This document shows positions 18,118-27,025 of a DNA stretch of 64,000 nucleotides, in pieces; position 1 is the first letter of the stretch, and every line of letters begins with the position of its first letter. The DNA comes from Corynebacterium lemuris (GTDB lineage Bacteria > Actinomycetota > Actinomycetes > Mycobacteriales > Mycobacteriaceae), in assembly GCF_024919295.1 (NCBI RefSeq), contig NZ_JANWTC010000010.1:1-64000 (forward strand), written 5' to 3'. A program made the translations under genes and the position numbers. The notes beneath the pieces were generated by a model. The model did not search any database and was not told the DNA's origin. It saw only the letters and a program-made list of their open reading frames with translations.

Positions 18118-19206
18118 ATGGATCTGCCCGCCCCCACTTCGCTCACTGACCTGCGCACCGACGGTGCCCTCGCCCAGGCGGACATCGACGCCGCCTGGGT
18201 CCGGGAGGTGGGTCCGGGAGGGGTGGAGTTCACCGGTGACACGGCCCGCGTGGGGGCGCGGGATCTGCCGGCGACCGAGGTCGCCCGGATCACTGACGGC
18301 CGGTGGGAGTGGAGCAGGCACCACGAGCTGGACATCCCGGAACTGCATTCCCCGCAGCCGGCCTCCGATGAGCTGCTCAGCGCGACCCGCACCCTCCACG
18401 GCAACGTGCCCGTCCTGCTCGCCCCGGCGGGCGGGAGTGCGCGGGTGCTGGCGGTGGGTTTCCGGCCTGAGCCCGGTCCGATCCGTAGCGTGCTGACGCT
18501 GGGTCTGGCCGGGCTCGACCCGCTTCTCGACGTCCGCCGGGCCCTCCTCTCCTACGCCGCCACCCGCGGCCTGGGGGTGCGTTCCAGCACGGAGAGCTTT
18601 GATTTCTCCGACGGCACGAAAGTCCTCTTCGACGGTGATCTCCCGGTGGCGGTCTCCGGCGGGATGAGCCTGGCGGATGTGCGTGCCGACGCCCATTTCT
18701 TCGCCGCCGAGCACCGGCTCCTGCTCGACGGCACTCTCCCCGACCTGCGCGTCAGCCTGGACATCGCGCGGGGCCGGGCCCTGCTCAACGAGCAGATCGA
18801 AGCCGTAGCACTCATCGTCGCCGCCGTCACCGCCGACACGTGGACCTGGGCGTGGGCTGATCCGCACCTGCCACCCAGCCCGGCGGAGAACCTGCGGCGT
18901 TTCGGCGTCGACAACGGCATCATCGACTTTGTCCGGCCCCGTCTCCCTCTCGACCGGGCCCGCGGCCTGGGCCTGGGGGATGCGGTCAAGCCGGTGCTGG
19001 GCCTCTGGACACATACCTCCGTGCCCTTGAACGAGGAGACCACAGCCGTGGTGCTTCTCGACGCCCCCGCGCTGCGCCTCCCCGGCCCCGACGCCCCGAC
19101 CACCCCCGCCGCCGTGCAGGCGACCCTGCAGGCCCCGCTCGCCGCCGACCTGGATCCGCAGCGGGCCCGGGCCTCCTATGCCCGGCTGCGGGGCGTGGAC
19201 CTCTAG
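18118..19206 (+). CDS. DUF6882-like protein of unknown function
   Basis: A 362-residue cytoplasmic-looking protein. The segment TWTWAWADPHLP around residue 240 matches the Trp-rich core I associate with the DUF6882 family. Nothing suggests catalysis, and no signal peptide or membrane helix is visible. ATG 18118 is preceded by TATCCT at leaderless spacing; the longer frame from 18058 overlaps aceB and is unlikely. Its stop overlaps the stop of the convergent gene by 4 bp (19203-19206). Confidence 0.75.
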   Translation: MDLPAPTSLTDLRTDGALAQADIDAAWVREVGPGGVEFTGDTARVGARDLPATEVARITDGRWEWSRHHELDIPELHSPQPASDELLSATRTLHGNVPVLLAPAGGSARVLAVGFRPEPGPIRSVLTLGLAGLDPLLDVRRALLSYAATRGLGVRSSTESFDFSDGTKVLFDGDLPVAVSGGMSLADVRADAHFFAAEHRLLLDGTLPDLRVSLDIARGRALLNEQIEAVALIVAAVTADTWTWAWADPHLPPSPAENLRRFGVDNGIIDFVRPRLPLDRARGLGLGDAVKPVLGLWTHTSVPLNEETTAVVLLDAPALRLPGPDAPTTPAAVQATLQAPLAADLDPQRARASYARLRGVDL

Positions 19207-19856
19207 TCCGCCAGCGTCGCCACCGTGACGAGCACGATCACCGGACCGAGCAGCATGGCCAGAATCCCCCACGCCCCGGGGCGGGCGAAGTTGAGGGTGG
19301 TGTAGGAACCGTTCTCCAGGGAAACCATCGTCTCCGGGTCCTCGGGGTTGAAGTAGAAGCCCCAGCGGGTGCGCTTCTCCTTCTCCTCCGGCGGATGCGC
19401 GGCATCGACGGTGCGGCTGACCAGGCGCATCCGCCAGGCCATGACCACGGTGGCCAGGAGGATGCCACCCAGCAGACCCCAGCTGACCACTGGCCCGTGA
19501 TGGCCGAGCAGACCGGCGGTCACCCCGATCGCGATGAAGGCGGCCAGGACAAACAGCCAGGCGGCGATCACGGGGCTCATCAACCGGGCAGACAGCTGCT
19601 GCCGTTCCCCCGCGTCCCGGGCGGTGGCGTTATTGAGTCCGCTGACCCCCGCCCCCACCACCAGCAGGATCAGCGGCCCCATCCCGGCCAGACCGAGCGC
19701 GGTGCCCAGTGACTTGCGTGACCAGCCGTCCGGGTGCCCGTCCAACCCGAAGTGGGTGGGCATGGGATCCAGCACGAGGTGGAAGTTGAGCACCAGGTAT
19801 CCCCAGCAGCCCAGCAGCACCGCAAGGATGCCGAGGTACCAGCCCCACACCCTCAC
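19203..19856 (-). CDS. DUF1648-type membrane protein
   Basis: A 217-residue protein with about five membrane helices. Residues 30-50 carry the DUF1648 signature (DPMPTHFGLDGHPDGWS), a short extracytoplasmic loop seen in SdpI-related immunity and sensing proteins. The start is GTG at 19856 and overlaps the stop of the upstream acyl-CoA gene as GTGA, so translation is coupled. A bacteriocin-immunity-like or signalling role is possible but not shown. Confidence 0.78.
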   Translation of the reverse strand: MRVWGWYLGILAVLLGCWGYLVLNFHLVLDPMPTHFGLDGHPDGWSRKSLGTALGLAGMGPLILLVVGAGVSGLNNATARDAGERQQLSARLMSPVIAAWLFVLAAFIAIGVTAGLLGHHGPVVSWGLLGGILLATVVMAWRMRLVSRTVDAAHPPEEKEKRTRWGFYFNPEDPETMVSLENGSYTTLNFARPGAWGILAMLLGPVIVLVTVATLAD

Positions 19857-20869
19857 TGCAGCACGGCGCGGTAGACACCCGGGTCCGGGACGGGGCCGAA
19901 CTGCGGATCACGGGTCTTGTCCACGAGCACGGCGCGCACGCCCTCCAGGAAATCGGGCTGGCGGCGGATGAGTTCACCGAGGCGTTCCTCGTTGTCCAGG
20001 CCGTGGCGCAGGTCAGCGGCGTCCCGGTTGGCGGCGTAGAGCTCGGTGGTGGCGAGAATCGCTGACGGGGAACCGCCCGCCATGAGCACGCGGACGGCGG
20101 TGACGAAGTCCTGGTCCGTGTGGGTGGCCAGGGCGGCGTCGATATCCGCCCAGGTCACATTGGAGAAAACCTCCTCGATGCTCTCCCGCCACTCGGCGAG
20201 GCGGGACTCCTCCGGCACCTCGGTCGCGTGGGTGGTCAGCGCCTCCTCGACGCCGAGGTCAACGACATCCCCGGTGAAGGCAGCCGCGTCGGAGACCATG
20301 TGGGTGGCCAGGCCGCAGTAGGCCATGTCGGCGGCGGTGAGCCGGTAACCGGTCAGGCCGATGAAGGCGCCGAGGGCGGGTGAGGAGCCCGGCCAGCGCT
20401 GGGAGGCCCAGGAGATGCCGACGTCCGTGATGTAACCGATGGCCATCTCCGGCATGGAGGCCCACGCCTGCTCCGTGACCACGCGGTGGGAGCCGTGGGC
20501 GGACACTCCCAGCCCGCCACCCATGGTGATGCCGTCGAGCACCGCGATATAGGGCTTGGGGTAGGAGGCGATGAGGTGGTTCATCGCGTACTCGTCCGAG
20601 AAGAACCGGTCGGCCCGTTTCTCGTGCCCGGCGAGGATCTCCTCGCGGACGTGGCGGACGTCGCCACCGGCGCAGAAGGCCTTCGGGGAGGTGGAGGTGA
20701 TGAGTACCTGGGTGACGGAGTCGTCGTCACGCCATTCCTCCAGCGCGCGGGTGATGATCTCCACCATCTCCGGGTTGAGGCTGTTGAGCGCCCTGGGACG
20801 GTTGAGCTCCAGAACGCCGGTATGGTGGCGGACGGAGACGAGCACGGGCGATTCAGTCTGTGTGGTCAT
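19853..20869 (-). CDS. Enoyl-CoA hydratase/3-hydroxyisobutyryl-CoA hydrolase family
   Basis: A 338-residue crotonase-fold enzyme. SPKAFCAGGDVR near residue 60 and the oxyanion-hole segment DGITMGGGLG near 110 are diagnostic. The length (about 340 rather than 260) and the C-terminal extension favour the 3-hydroxyisobutyryl-CoA hydrolase branch over plain hydratases. It would then act in valine breakdown, hydrolysing the CoA ester. ATG 20869 follows TAGGCT by six bases, so it is probably leaderless. Confidence 0.85.
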   Translation of the reverse strand: MTTQTESPVLVSVRHHTGVLELNRPRALNSLNPEMVEIITRALEEWRDDDSVTQVLITSTSPKAFCAGGDVRHVREEILAGHEKRADRFFSDEYAMNHLIASYPKPYIAVLDGITMGGGLGVSAHGSHRVVTEQAWASMPEMAIGYITDVGISWASQRWPGSSPALGAFIGLTGYRLTAADMAYCGLATHMVSDAAAFTGDVVDLGVEEALTTHATEVPEESRLAEWRESIEEVFSNVTWADIDAALATHTDQDFVTAVRVLMAGGSPSAILATTELYAANRDAADLRHGLDNEERLGELIRRQPDFLEGVRAVLVDKTRDPQFGPVPDPGVYRAVLQ

Positions 20870-20875
20870 GCCCAC

Positions 20876-20881
20876 AGCCTA
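20876..20881 (-). promoter_or_regulatory. -10 box for a leaderless transcript
   Basis: TAGGCT on the minus strand, six bases before the ATG at 20869. Confidence 0.6.
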
Positions 20882-20902
20882 CCGACGGGAAGGTCATATT
20901 TT

Positions 20903-21694
20903 ATGGAGTTCCGCCTCATCGCCCTCGACATGGACGGCACGCTTCTTGACGCCGAGGGCCGCATCCCCGACACCTTCTGGGAGGTCCTCACCGAGGCCCG
21001 CTCCCGCGGCATCGCCGTGGCACCCGCCTCCGGCCGCCAGCTGGCCACGCTGCGTTCGATGTTCCCCGGCGAACACGACCCGGGAACCTTCATCGCCGAG
21101 AACGGCACCTGCGTGTTCCATGAGGGCGGCATCGTGTCCACCACCCTGCTGGAGTCCGCCATCGTCCGCTCCGTCATCACCGCCTGCGGCGAGGAGGAAC
21201 TCGACCTGGTGGTGTGCACCCCCGACGTGGCCTACCACCTGCCCACCGTCAGCGAGACGACCCGGACCGAGCTGGAGAAGTACTACGTGTCCCGGGAGCA
21301 GGTGCCGGATCTGCTGGATGTCGCCGACGCGGACGTGATCAAGCTGGCGATCTTCACCAGCCACGACGCCGAGGAATACGCTTACCCGCCGCTGCGCCGG
21401 GCCGCCCCCGACGCCAACGTCGTGGTCTCCGGCGCACACTGGGTCGACATCATGTCTGCCGAGGCTGGCAAGGGCCGGGCGCTGACCGCGCTGGCGGCGG
21501 AACTGGGCGTCGAGAAGCACGAGATCCTCGCCTTCGGCGACTACCTCAACGATCTGGAGCTGCTGCGGGCCGCCGGCACGGCCTACGCGATGGAGAACGC
21601 CCACCCGGAGATCCGGGCCATCGCACACCACATCGCCCCACCCAACACGGAGGCCGGCGTGGTCACCGTGCTGCGGGGGATGCTCGGGATGTGA
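20903..21694 (+). CDS. HAD-superfamily phosphatase, Cof type
   Basis: A 263-residue haloacid-dehalogenase phosphatase of the Cof/YidA group. Motif I is ALDMDGTLLD (nucleophile Asp at about residue 8), motif II is APASGRQ, and motif IV is AFGDYLNDLELL near residue 215. The C2 cap lies between them. Such enzymes dephosphorylate sugar phosphates, nucleotides or cofactor intermediates; the substrate is not predictable. GGAAGG at 20888-20893 supports ATG 20903. Confidence 0.88.
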   Translation: MEFRLIALDMDGTLLDAEGRIPDTFWEVLTEARSRGIAVAPASGRQLATLRSMFPGEHDPGTFIAENGTCVFHEGGIVSTTLLESAIVRSVITACGEEELDLVVCTPDVAYHLPTVSETTRTELEKYYVSREQVPDLLDVADADVIKLAIFTSHDAEEYAYPPLRRAAPDANVVVSGAHWVDIMSAEAGKGRALTALAAELGVEKHEILAFGDYLNDLELLRAAGTAYAMENAHPEIRAIAHHIAPPNTEAGVVTVLRGMLGM

Positions 21695-21695
21695 G

Positions 21696-22559
21696 CTAGC
21701 GCTTCTTCTTCCGGTCCTTCTTCTCCACGAGCCGGGACGCCACGTCGGGGACATAGTGGAACTCGGCACGCGGCGGGCGCTCATAGCCGTTGTCCGAGAC
21801 CGGGCGCTGCGGGATCTCCGGCAGCGGCCGGTCGATCCTCTCGTAGGGGATCGTCGACAGCAGATGGCTGATGACGTTGATGCGCGAGCGTTTCTTGTCC
21901 TCGCTCTCCACCGTGTACCAGGGGGCGGAGGGGATGTCGGTGTGGATGAACATCTCGTCCTTCGCCCGCGAGTAGTCCTCCCAGCGGGTGATCGACTGCA
22001 GATCCATCGGTGAGAGCTTCCAACGGCGCAGCGGGTCCTCCAGGCGCGACTGGAAACGCGCCACCTGCTCCTCGTCGGAGACCGAGAACCAGTACTTGCG
22101 CAGCAGGATGCCGTCCTCCACCAGGAGCCGTTCGAAGATGGGGGCCTGGTGCAGGAACCGGCGGTACTCCTGCGAGGTGCAGAAGCCCATCACCCGTTCC
22201 ACGCCGGCCCGGTTGTACCAGGAACGGTCGAAGATGACGATCTCACCGGCGGTGGGCAGCTTCTCCACGTAGCGCTGGAAATACCACTGCCCCTGCTCCC
22301 GGGAGTTCGGGGCGGGCAGGGCCTCGATGCGTGCGCTGCGCGGATTGAGGTACTGGGTGATCCGCTTGATCGCGGAGCCCTTGCCGGCGGCGTCACGGCC
22401 CTCCATGATGATGACGACACGGGCACCTGTCTCCACCACCCACTGCTGCATGTCTACCAGTTCGGCCTGCAGACGTTTGAGTTCCTTCTCGTAGGCCTTC
22501 TTGTTCAGCTTCCCTGGTGGCTTGCGGCGGTCAGTGCTGTCGGTGTCCTTGTTGCCCAT
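21696..22559 (-). CDS. ppk2: Polyphosphate kinase 2
   Basis: A 287-residue PPK2-family enzyme transferring phosphate between polyphosphate and nucleotides. The Walker A loop is GRDAAGKGSAI near residue 55, the Walker B-like block is DRSWYNRAGVERVMGF near 117, and the lid arginines follow. The single-domain length fits class I PPK2 as in C. glutamicum PPK2A/B, which makes NTPs or polyphosphate. It converges with the HAD gene with one base between stops. Confidence 0.92.
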   Translation of the reverse strand: MGNKDTDSTDRRKPPGKLNKKAYEKELKRLQAELVDMQQWVVETGARVVIIMEGRDAAGKGSAIKRITQYLNPRSARIEALPAPNSREQGQWYFQRYVEKLPTAGEIVIFDRSWYNRAGVERVMGFCTSQEYRRFLHQAPIFERLLVEDGILLRKYWFSVSDEEQVARFQSRLEDPLRRWKLSPMDLQSITRWEDYSRAKDEMFIHTDIPSAPWYTVESEDKKRSRINVISHLLSTIPYERIDRPLPEIPQRPVSDNGYERPPRAEFHYVPDVASRLVEKKDRKKKR

Positions 22560-22575
22560 GCTTCCGAGAGTACCG

Positions 22576-22908
22576 TCAGCCGACCTGGAATTCGGCCATG
22601 CGGTCCCAGTCGGTCTTGCCCTCGATGAGGGTGTTGATGATCTGCGGGGTCTCGCTCAGGATCTCCGGGAACATCTCCCCGGCCTTCCTGAAGTGCTCCG
22701 ACTTCACGTGCGCCTCGGCGCCGTCATCGTGGAAGGCCTCGATGAGGATGTACTCGGCCGGGTCATCGGTGTTGCGGGACCAGTCGAAGAAGATGCAGCC
22801 GGGCTCCGCGCGGGTGGCGGCGGTGAACTCCTCGACCAGCTCGCGGAAATTCTCGACATACTCGGGAAGCGGGCGGAATCGGACATTGATCAGGATCATG
22901 CGGACCAT
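22576..22908 (-). CDS. Antibiotic biosynthesis monooxygenase (ABM) domain protein
   Basis: A 110-residue ferredoxin-like ABM-fold protein of the YgiN/quinol monooxygenase type. It shows the strand MILINVRF, the helix YVENFRELVEEFTAATRAEPGC, then EYILIEAFHDDGAEAHVKSEHF, where the final His is typical of the family. Such proteins act as small cofactor-free oxygenases or as dimeric binding folds. ATG 22908 or an internal ATG at 22899 could be the start. It lies just downstream of divergent transcription from 22914. Confidence 0.8.
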   Translation of the reverse strand: MVRMILINVRFRPLPEYVENFRELVEEFTAATRAEPGCIFFDWSRNTDDPAEYILIEAFHDDGAEAHVKSEHFRKAGEMFPEILSETPQIINTLIEGKTDWDRMAEFQVG

Positions 22909-22913
22909 GATAG

Positions 22914-23261
22914 GTGTCCGGCGTGAGAAACGCTCTGTCGTGGTGTTGGATGGGCGGGAAAGACAGTCACTTCCTCAAGGAGATTCCGGTGGCCACCTTC
23001 CTGCGCCTGTTCCTGAAGCCCTACAACATGGTCGGCCCGAAGGGAATCGACTACAAGGCCTTCCACATCGACCCCGGTATGACCACCGAGAAGGTGGAGC
23101 AGATGATCGCCGACGCCGCGTGGGACGAGGAGATCGTCCTGCGCGTGGTGCTGCGGGACCTGCCCTTCCCCGTGCCCTTCGGTTTCCGGAAGTGTGACTG
23201 GTCCGGCTGGATGGTGCATCCGCTTCCCGACCCCGAGCTCAGCGGCGGCATCTCCGGCTAG
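22914..23261 (+). CDS. Protein of unknown function
   Basis: A protein of up to 115 residues with no family I recognise. Features are an early basic-hydrophobic segment (FLRLFLKPYNMVGPKG), a helix with acidic residues, and a Trp/Cys-containing C-terminal third. The start is uncertain: GTG 22914 would leave only 5 bp to the divergent ATG at 22908, and ATG 22950 gives 103 residues. No signal peptide is seen. Confidence 0.6.
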   Translation: MSGVRNALSWCWMGGKDSHFLKEIPVATFLRLFLKPYNMVGPKGIDYKAFHIDPGMTTEKVEQMIADAAWDEEIVLRVVLRDLPFPVPFGFRKCDWSGWMVHPLPDPELSGGISG

Positions 23262-23264
23262 ACT
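23259..23264 (+). promoter_or_regulatory. -10 box for a leaderless transcript
   Basis: TAGACT overlaps the stop codon of the gene before (TAG, 23259-23261) and is followed by six bases and the ATG at 23271. Confidence 0.6.
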
Positions 23265-23270
23265 GTGACC

Positions 23271-23732
23271 ATGGCCACGTATGAGCCCCTGGACTTCGAT
23301 GTCAGCCACTGGTTCAACTCCGGGCCGCTGAGCCCGGAGGACCTGCGGGGGAAGGTCGTGCTCATCGAGTTCTTCCAGATGCTGTGCCCGGGCTGCGTCA
23401 ACCACGCCATCCCCCAGGCCCAGCGCGTGCACCGGATGGTCAAGGGCGACCAGGTCGCGGTGATCGGCATCCACAGCGTCTTCGAGCACCATGAGGTCAT
23501 GACCCCCGACGCGCTCGAAGTCTTCCTCTCCGAGTTCGGGGTGAGCTTCCCGGTGGCCGTCGACAGGCCCGGCGACGGGGTCCTGCCGACGACAATGCGG
23601 CGTTGGCGGCTGGAGGGCACCCCCACCACCATGCTCGTGGACCGGCAGGGCCGGGTGCGCCAGACCTGGCTCGGCCAGCTCGATGACCTGGCGCTCGGCA
23701 TCTGGCTGGGCACACTCCTGGCGGAGGACTAG
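23271..23732 (+). CDS. Peroxiredoxin/TlpA-like thioredoxin-fold protein
   Basis: A 153-residue thioredoxin-fold protein with the strand GKVVLIEFFQ leading into LCPGC, a CxxC redox pair near residues 42-45. A later cis-Pro segment (EGTPTTMLVDRQG) and a final helix complete the fold. It has no signal peptide, so it acts in the cytoplasm, and it fits the AhpC/TSA-Redoxin group. ATG 23271 is chosen from the TAGACT box six bases before. Its stop overlaps that of the ABC-F gene by 4 bp. Confidence 0.85.
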   Translation: MATYEPLDFDVSHWFNSGPLSPEDLRGKVVLIEFFQMLCPGCVNHAIPQAQRVHRMVKGDQVAVIGIHSVFEHHEVMTPDALEVFLSEFGVSFPVAVDRPGDGVLPTTMRRWRLEGTPTTMLVDRQGRVRQTWLGQLDDLALGIWLGTLLAED

Positions 23733-25537
23733 CCCTCCAGCTGCTCCCCCACCTCGAGCCACTCCATCTCGAGTTCCTCGTGTTCGGTGCGGGCCTCGTT
23801 GAGCGCGGCGTTGGCGTCGGCGATCTTGCCGTAGTCGGGGTCATCCGAGGCGGAGAGCACGGCCATCTCCTGCTCGAAGGTGGCGATGCGGTCGTCGATA
23901 CGCGACATCTTGCGTTCCAGGGCGTTGAGCTGTTTCTTCAGCTCACGCTCCTCCTGGGAGCTCAGGCCGGACTGCTTCTCGACGGCCGGGCGGTCCTTCT
24001 CCCCCAGGTCGAGCGGGGCCGAGCCCTCCGCCTCCGCCATCTGGCCGCGGATCTCGAGGTACTGCTCGATACCGCGCGGCAGGTTGGTGAGATTCCCGTC
24101 GCCGAACAGTGCCCAGGTGGTGTCTGTGACGCGTTCGATGAGGTAACGGTCGTGGGAGATGACCACGAGGGTGCCCGGCCAGGAATCGAGGAGGGACTCC
24201 AGTTCCTGGAGGGTGTCGATGTCGAGGTCGTTGGTGGGCTCGTCGAGGAGCAGGACGTTCGGCTCCGCCATGAGCACGCGCGTCAGCTGCAGGCGGCGGC
24301 GTTCACCGCCGGAGAGGTCCCCCACCGGGGTGCGCTGGCGCTTCGGGGAGAAACCCAGGCGCTCGGCGAGCTGGGAGGCGGACATCTCCTTCTTGCCCAG
24401 CTGCACGTAGGTGGCGACGTCCTCGACGGCGTCGAGAAGCGTGCGCCCGGGGTCGAGGTCATCGAGTTCCTGGCGCAACCAACCGAGGCGGACCGTCTGC
24501 CCCTCGATGCGCCTGCCGGCGGCCAGCGGATGTTCACCGGCGAGGGTACGCAGGAGCGTGGTCTTGCCGGAGCCGTTGACACCGACGAGGCCGATGCGCT
24601 CGCCGGGGGCCAGACGCCAGGTGAGGTGGTCGACGAGCATCCGCCCGTCCAGGGTCTCGACGCGGGCGTTCTCAAGCTCGATGACCACCTTGCCCTGCCG
24701 CTGCCGGGAGAAGGCCATGAGTTCGACGGAATCACGCGGTGCGGGCACGTCGGCGATGAGCGTTTCGGCGGCCTCGACGCGGTAACGGGGCTTCGAGGTG
24801 CGTGCGGGTGCGCCACGCCGCAGCCAGGCGAGTTCCTTGCGGGCGAGGTTCTGGCGCCGCTGCTCGATGGCGTCAGCCTGCCGGGCACGCTCCGCCCGGG
24901 CGAAGACCCAGTCGTTGTAGCCGCCCTCGTAGATGTCGACGCGGCCGTCATGCACCTCCCACGTCATGGTGGCGATGGTGTCCAGGAACCAGCGGTCGTG
25001 GGTGACCACGACGATCGCCATGCGCCGGGAGATCAGGTGCTCCGCCAACCACTGCACACCCTCGACGTCGAGGTGGTTGGTCGGCTCGTCGAGAACCACC
25101 AGGTCAAGGTCGCGGACCAGGGCCACAGCGAGGTTGACGCGTCGGCGTTCGCCACCGGAGAGACCGCCGACCTTCGTGTCCAGACCCAGCTCCGCGACGC
25201 CGAGACCACCGAGGACCTCACGCACGAGCGCGTTGGAGGCCCACTCGAAGGTCTGCAGCCCCAGTGGGGCGAGGACGACGTCGGCGACGGTGTCCTCATC
25301 GTCGAGGTCCGCGCGCTGGGTGACCACCGCCATGCGCAGGTTGGAGGTGTGGGAGACCCGGCCGGAGTCGGGCTCCTCGATGCCGGTGAGGACCTCCAGG
25401 AGGGTGGTCTTGCCGCCGCCGTTGAGCCCGACGACGCCGATGCGGTCGCCGGTCTGCACGCCGAGGCTCACGCCGTCGAGGAGTGTCTTGAGTCCCCAGG
25501 TCTTGGAGACATTCTCGAGATTAATCAGATTCGCCAT
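23729..25537 (-). CDS. uup: ABC-F ATPase, Uup-like
   Basis: A 602-residue soluble ABC-F protein with two nucleotide-binding domains. Walker A motifs are GLNGGGKTT and GVNGSGKTT, signature motifs LSGGERRR occur in both, and Walker B/His-switch blocks are VVLDEPTNHLD and LLLDEPTNDLD. There are no membrane segments. A charged coiled-coil C-terminus of about 75 residues resembles the Uup DNA/ribosome-binding tail. ABC-F proteins act on the ribosome, and Uup also affects transposon excision in E. coli. ATG at 25537 is the first plausible start; the longer frame runs antisense through the HNH gene. Confidence 0.9.
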   Translation of the reverse strand: MANLINLENVSKTWGLKTLLDGVSLGVQTGDRIGVVGLNGGGKTTLLEVLTGIEEPDSGRVSHTSNLRMAVVTQRADLDDEDTVADVVLAPLGLQTFEWASNALVREVLGGLGVAELGLDTKVGGLSGGERRRVNLAVALVRDLDLVVLDEPTNHLDVEGVQWLAEHLISRRMAIVVVTHDRWFLDTIATMTWEVHDGRVDIYEGGYNDWVFARAERARQADAIEQRRQNLARKELAWLRRGAPARTSKPRYRVEAAETLIADVPAPRDSVELMAFSRQRQGKVVIELENARVETLDGRMLVDHLTWRLAPGERIGLVGVNGSGKTTLLRTLAGEHPLAAGRRIEGQTVRLGWLRQELDDLDPGRTLLDAVEDVATYVQLGKKEMSASQLAERLGFSPKRQRTPVGDLSGGERRRLQLTRVLMAEPNVLLLDEPTNDLDIDTLQELESLLDSWPGTLVVISHDRYLIERVTDTTWALFGDGNLTNLPRGIEQYLEIRGQMAEAEGSAPLDLGEKDRPAVEKQSGLSSQEERELKKQLNALERKMSRIDDRIATFEQEMAVLSASDDPDYGKIADANAALNEARTEHEELEMEWLEVGEQLEG

Positions 25538-25659
25538 ATCAACTGCATATTCTATGCTGCTGCGGCACCCCGGTGTGAAATATTTCAGGAACTCCCCGCT
25601 GAGCTGCCTTTTTCCGAAGAAAAATCCTGTGTCGGGGGTGCATGTTACGGTGCGGATGA

Positions 25660-25675
25660 TCGAACATAAATTCGA
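25660..25675. promoter_or_regulatory. SOS box (LexA operator)
   Basis: TCGAAC-ATAA-ATTCGA. The actinobacterial LexA consensus is TCGAAC-N4-GTTCGA, so 11 of 12 defined positions match. It ends 18 bp before the DUF222-HNH start at 25694 and is 122 bp from the divergent ABC-F start, so the HNH gene is the likely target. Confidence 0.8.
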
Positions 25676-25693
25676 CCTACAGAGAGTCCCCCG

Positions 25694-27025
25694 ATGACTG
25701 CACCCACCGCCATCACCACTCTGATCGAACAGTCCGACGCCGAACTGACCACCACGATCACTGATGCCCACCGCCAGCTCACCCGCCACAAGGCCCGCTT
25801 CATCATCGCCCTCACGGAATTCAACGACCGTGAGCTCGCCGACGCCCACGGCGCACCCAACACCGCCGCCTGGCTGCAGCGGACCCACAGCATCGCCCGC
25901 CGCACCGCCTACGAATACCTCCGGACCGGACGTGGACTGCGGAAATTCCCCCGGCTCGCCCAGGAATTCCTCGCCGCCACCTTCTCCTATTCCGTCGTCC
26001 GCCTGCTGCTGCGCCACATGACGCCGGACAACGAGGAGGAACTCATCGGACTGGCACGCGCCCACCCCATCACGGAGCTGGCCCAGCTCCTCGCCGGACG
26101 AGACCAGCCCGATTCCCGGCCGACCGCCAACCGGATCTCCGTGGTCACCGACCCGGAAACCGGGGAGGTGCGCATCTGGGGTCGGCTTGACCCGGAGCGC
26201 GGTGCCGAATTCCTGGCCGCCCTGAAGATCTCCGAACTTGCCCACCTCATCGACATCGACGAGGTGGCGGAGGATGAGCTGGCGGATCCGGCGGCCGTCG
26301 AGAAGCTCGTGGAACAGGCGCGCACCCCGGAGGAGGAGAAACCGCGGAAGACCCGGTTCGGGGCACCGCTGTCCACCACGCTGTTCACCGCGTTCATGGG
26401 GCTGGTGCATATGGTGCGCAGCCATCCGCTCAGCCGCGTGCGCGCGCCCGGCGCGGAGGTCAATGTGCTGTACACGCAGGACCACCGCGCCTTCCTCCCC
26501 GGCCACCACGGCGGGCAGACGGGTGAGCTGATGCGCAGCGTCCTCAACGGTTCGGTGCGCTGGCACCTGCTGTCCCGGGAGGGGCTGGCACTCAAGGTCA
26601 GCCGTTCCACGCGGCTGGCATCCAGGGCACAGGAGAAGGCCCTGCTGACCGCCTGGGGCCACCAGTGCGCGGCACCGGGCTGCGACCACACCCGTTTCCT
26701 GGAGTTCCACCACATCGTCCCCTGGGCTGAGGGCGGGGTAACGGAGCTGGCCAACCTGCTGCCGCTGTGCTCAGGCTGCCACGGGCTGATCGCGGCAGGC
26801 ACCATGACCGTGCACATCGACGCAGACCCGGACCTGATCCGTTTCCGATTCCCCGACGGTGAGTGCTTCACCTCCGAGCGGCGGCGACCGGCGGTCACCG
26901 ATGAGGCGATGGGCCGGTGGGGCGACCGCTACTTCGACGGTCCGGTCCCTGACGGCGATGAGCATCTGCTCCAGGTCTGGGACCATCCGGACAGCTTCGA
27001 TGAACCGCGGGAGGGGAAGGTGTAG
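25694..27025 (+). CDS. DUF222 (13E12-type) protein with HNH endonuclease domain
   Basis: A 443-residue protein. Residues 1-300 form the DUF222 region found in the actinobacterial 13E12 repeat family, and a C-terminal HNH nuclease domain (about residues 315-370) has the CxxxxC...FHHIVPW...LCSGCH arrangement that binds zinc and the catalytic metal. The His-His pair and second Cys pair are intact, so it may be active. An SOS box lies directly upstream, as is known for members of this family in mycobacteria and corynebacteria. It sits alone and reversed between leftward uup and ispE, and a 20-bp perfect palindrome follows its stop. Confidence 0.9.
   Translation: MTAPTAITTLIEQSDAELTTTITDAHRQLTRHKARFIIALTEFNDRELADAHGAPNTAAWLQRTHSIARRTAYEYLRTGRGLRKFPRLAQEFLAATFSYSVVRLLLRHMTPDNEEELIGLARAHPITELAQLLAGRDQPDSRPTANRISVVTDPETGEVRIWGRLDPERGAEFLAALKISELAHLIDIDEVAEDELADPAAVEKLVEQARTPEEEKPRKTRFGAPLSTTLFTAFMGLVHMVRSHPLSRVRAPGAEVNVLYTQDHRAFLPGHHGGQTGELMRSVLNGSVRWHLLSREGLALKVSRSTRLASRAQEKALLTAWGHQCAAPGCDHTRFLEFHHIVPWAEGGVTELANLLPLCSGCHGLIAAGTMTVHIDADPDLIRFRFPDGECFTSERRRPAVTDEAMGRWGDRYFDGPVPDGDEHLLQVWDHPDSFDEPREGKV

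Noticed and set aside
23780..25669. Long plus-strand frame opposite the ABC-F gene
   Set aside because: Antisense shadow; both ATPase domains read on the minus strand.
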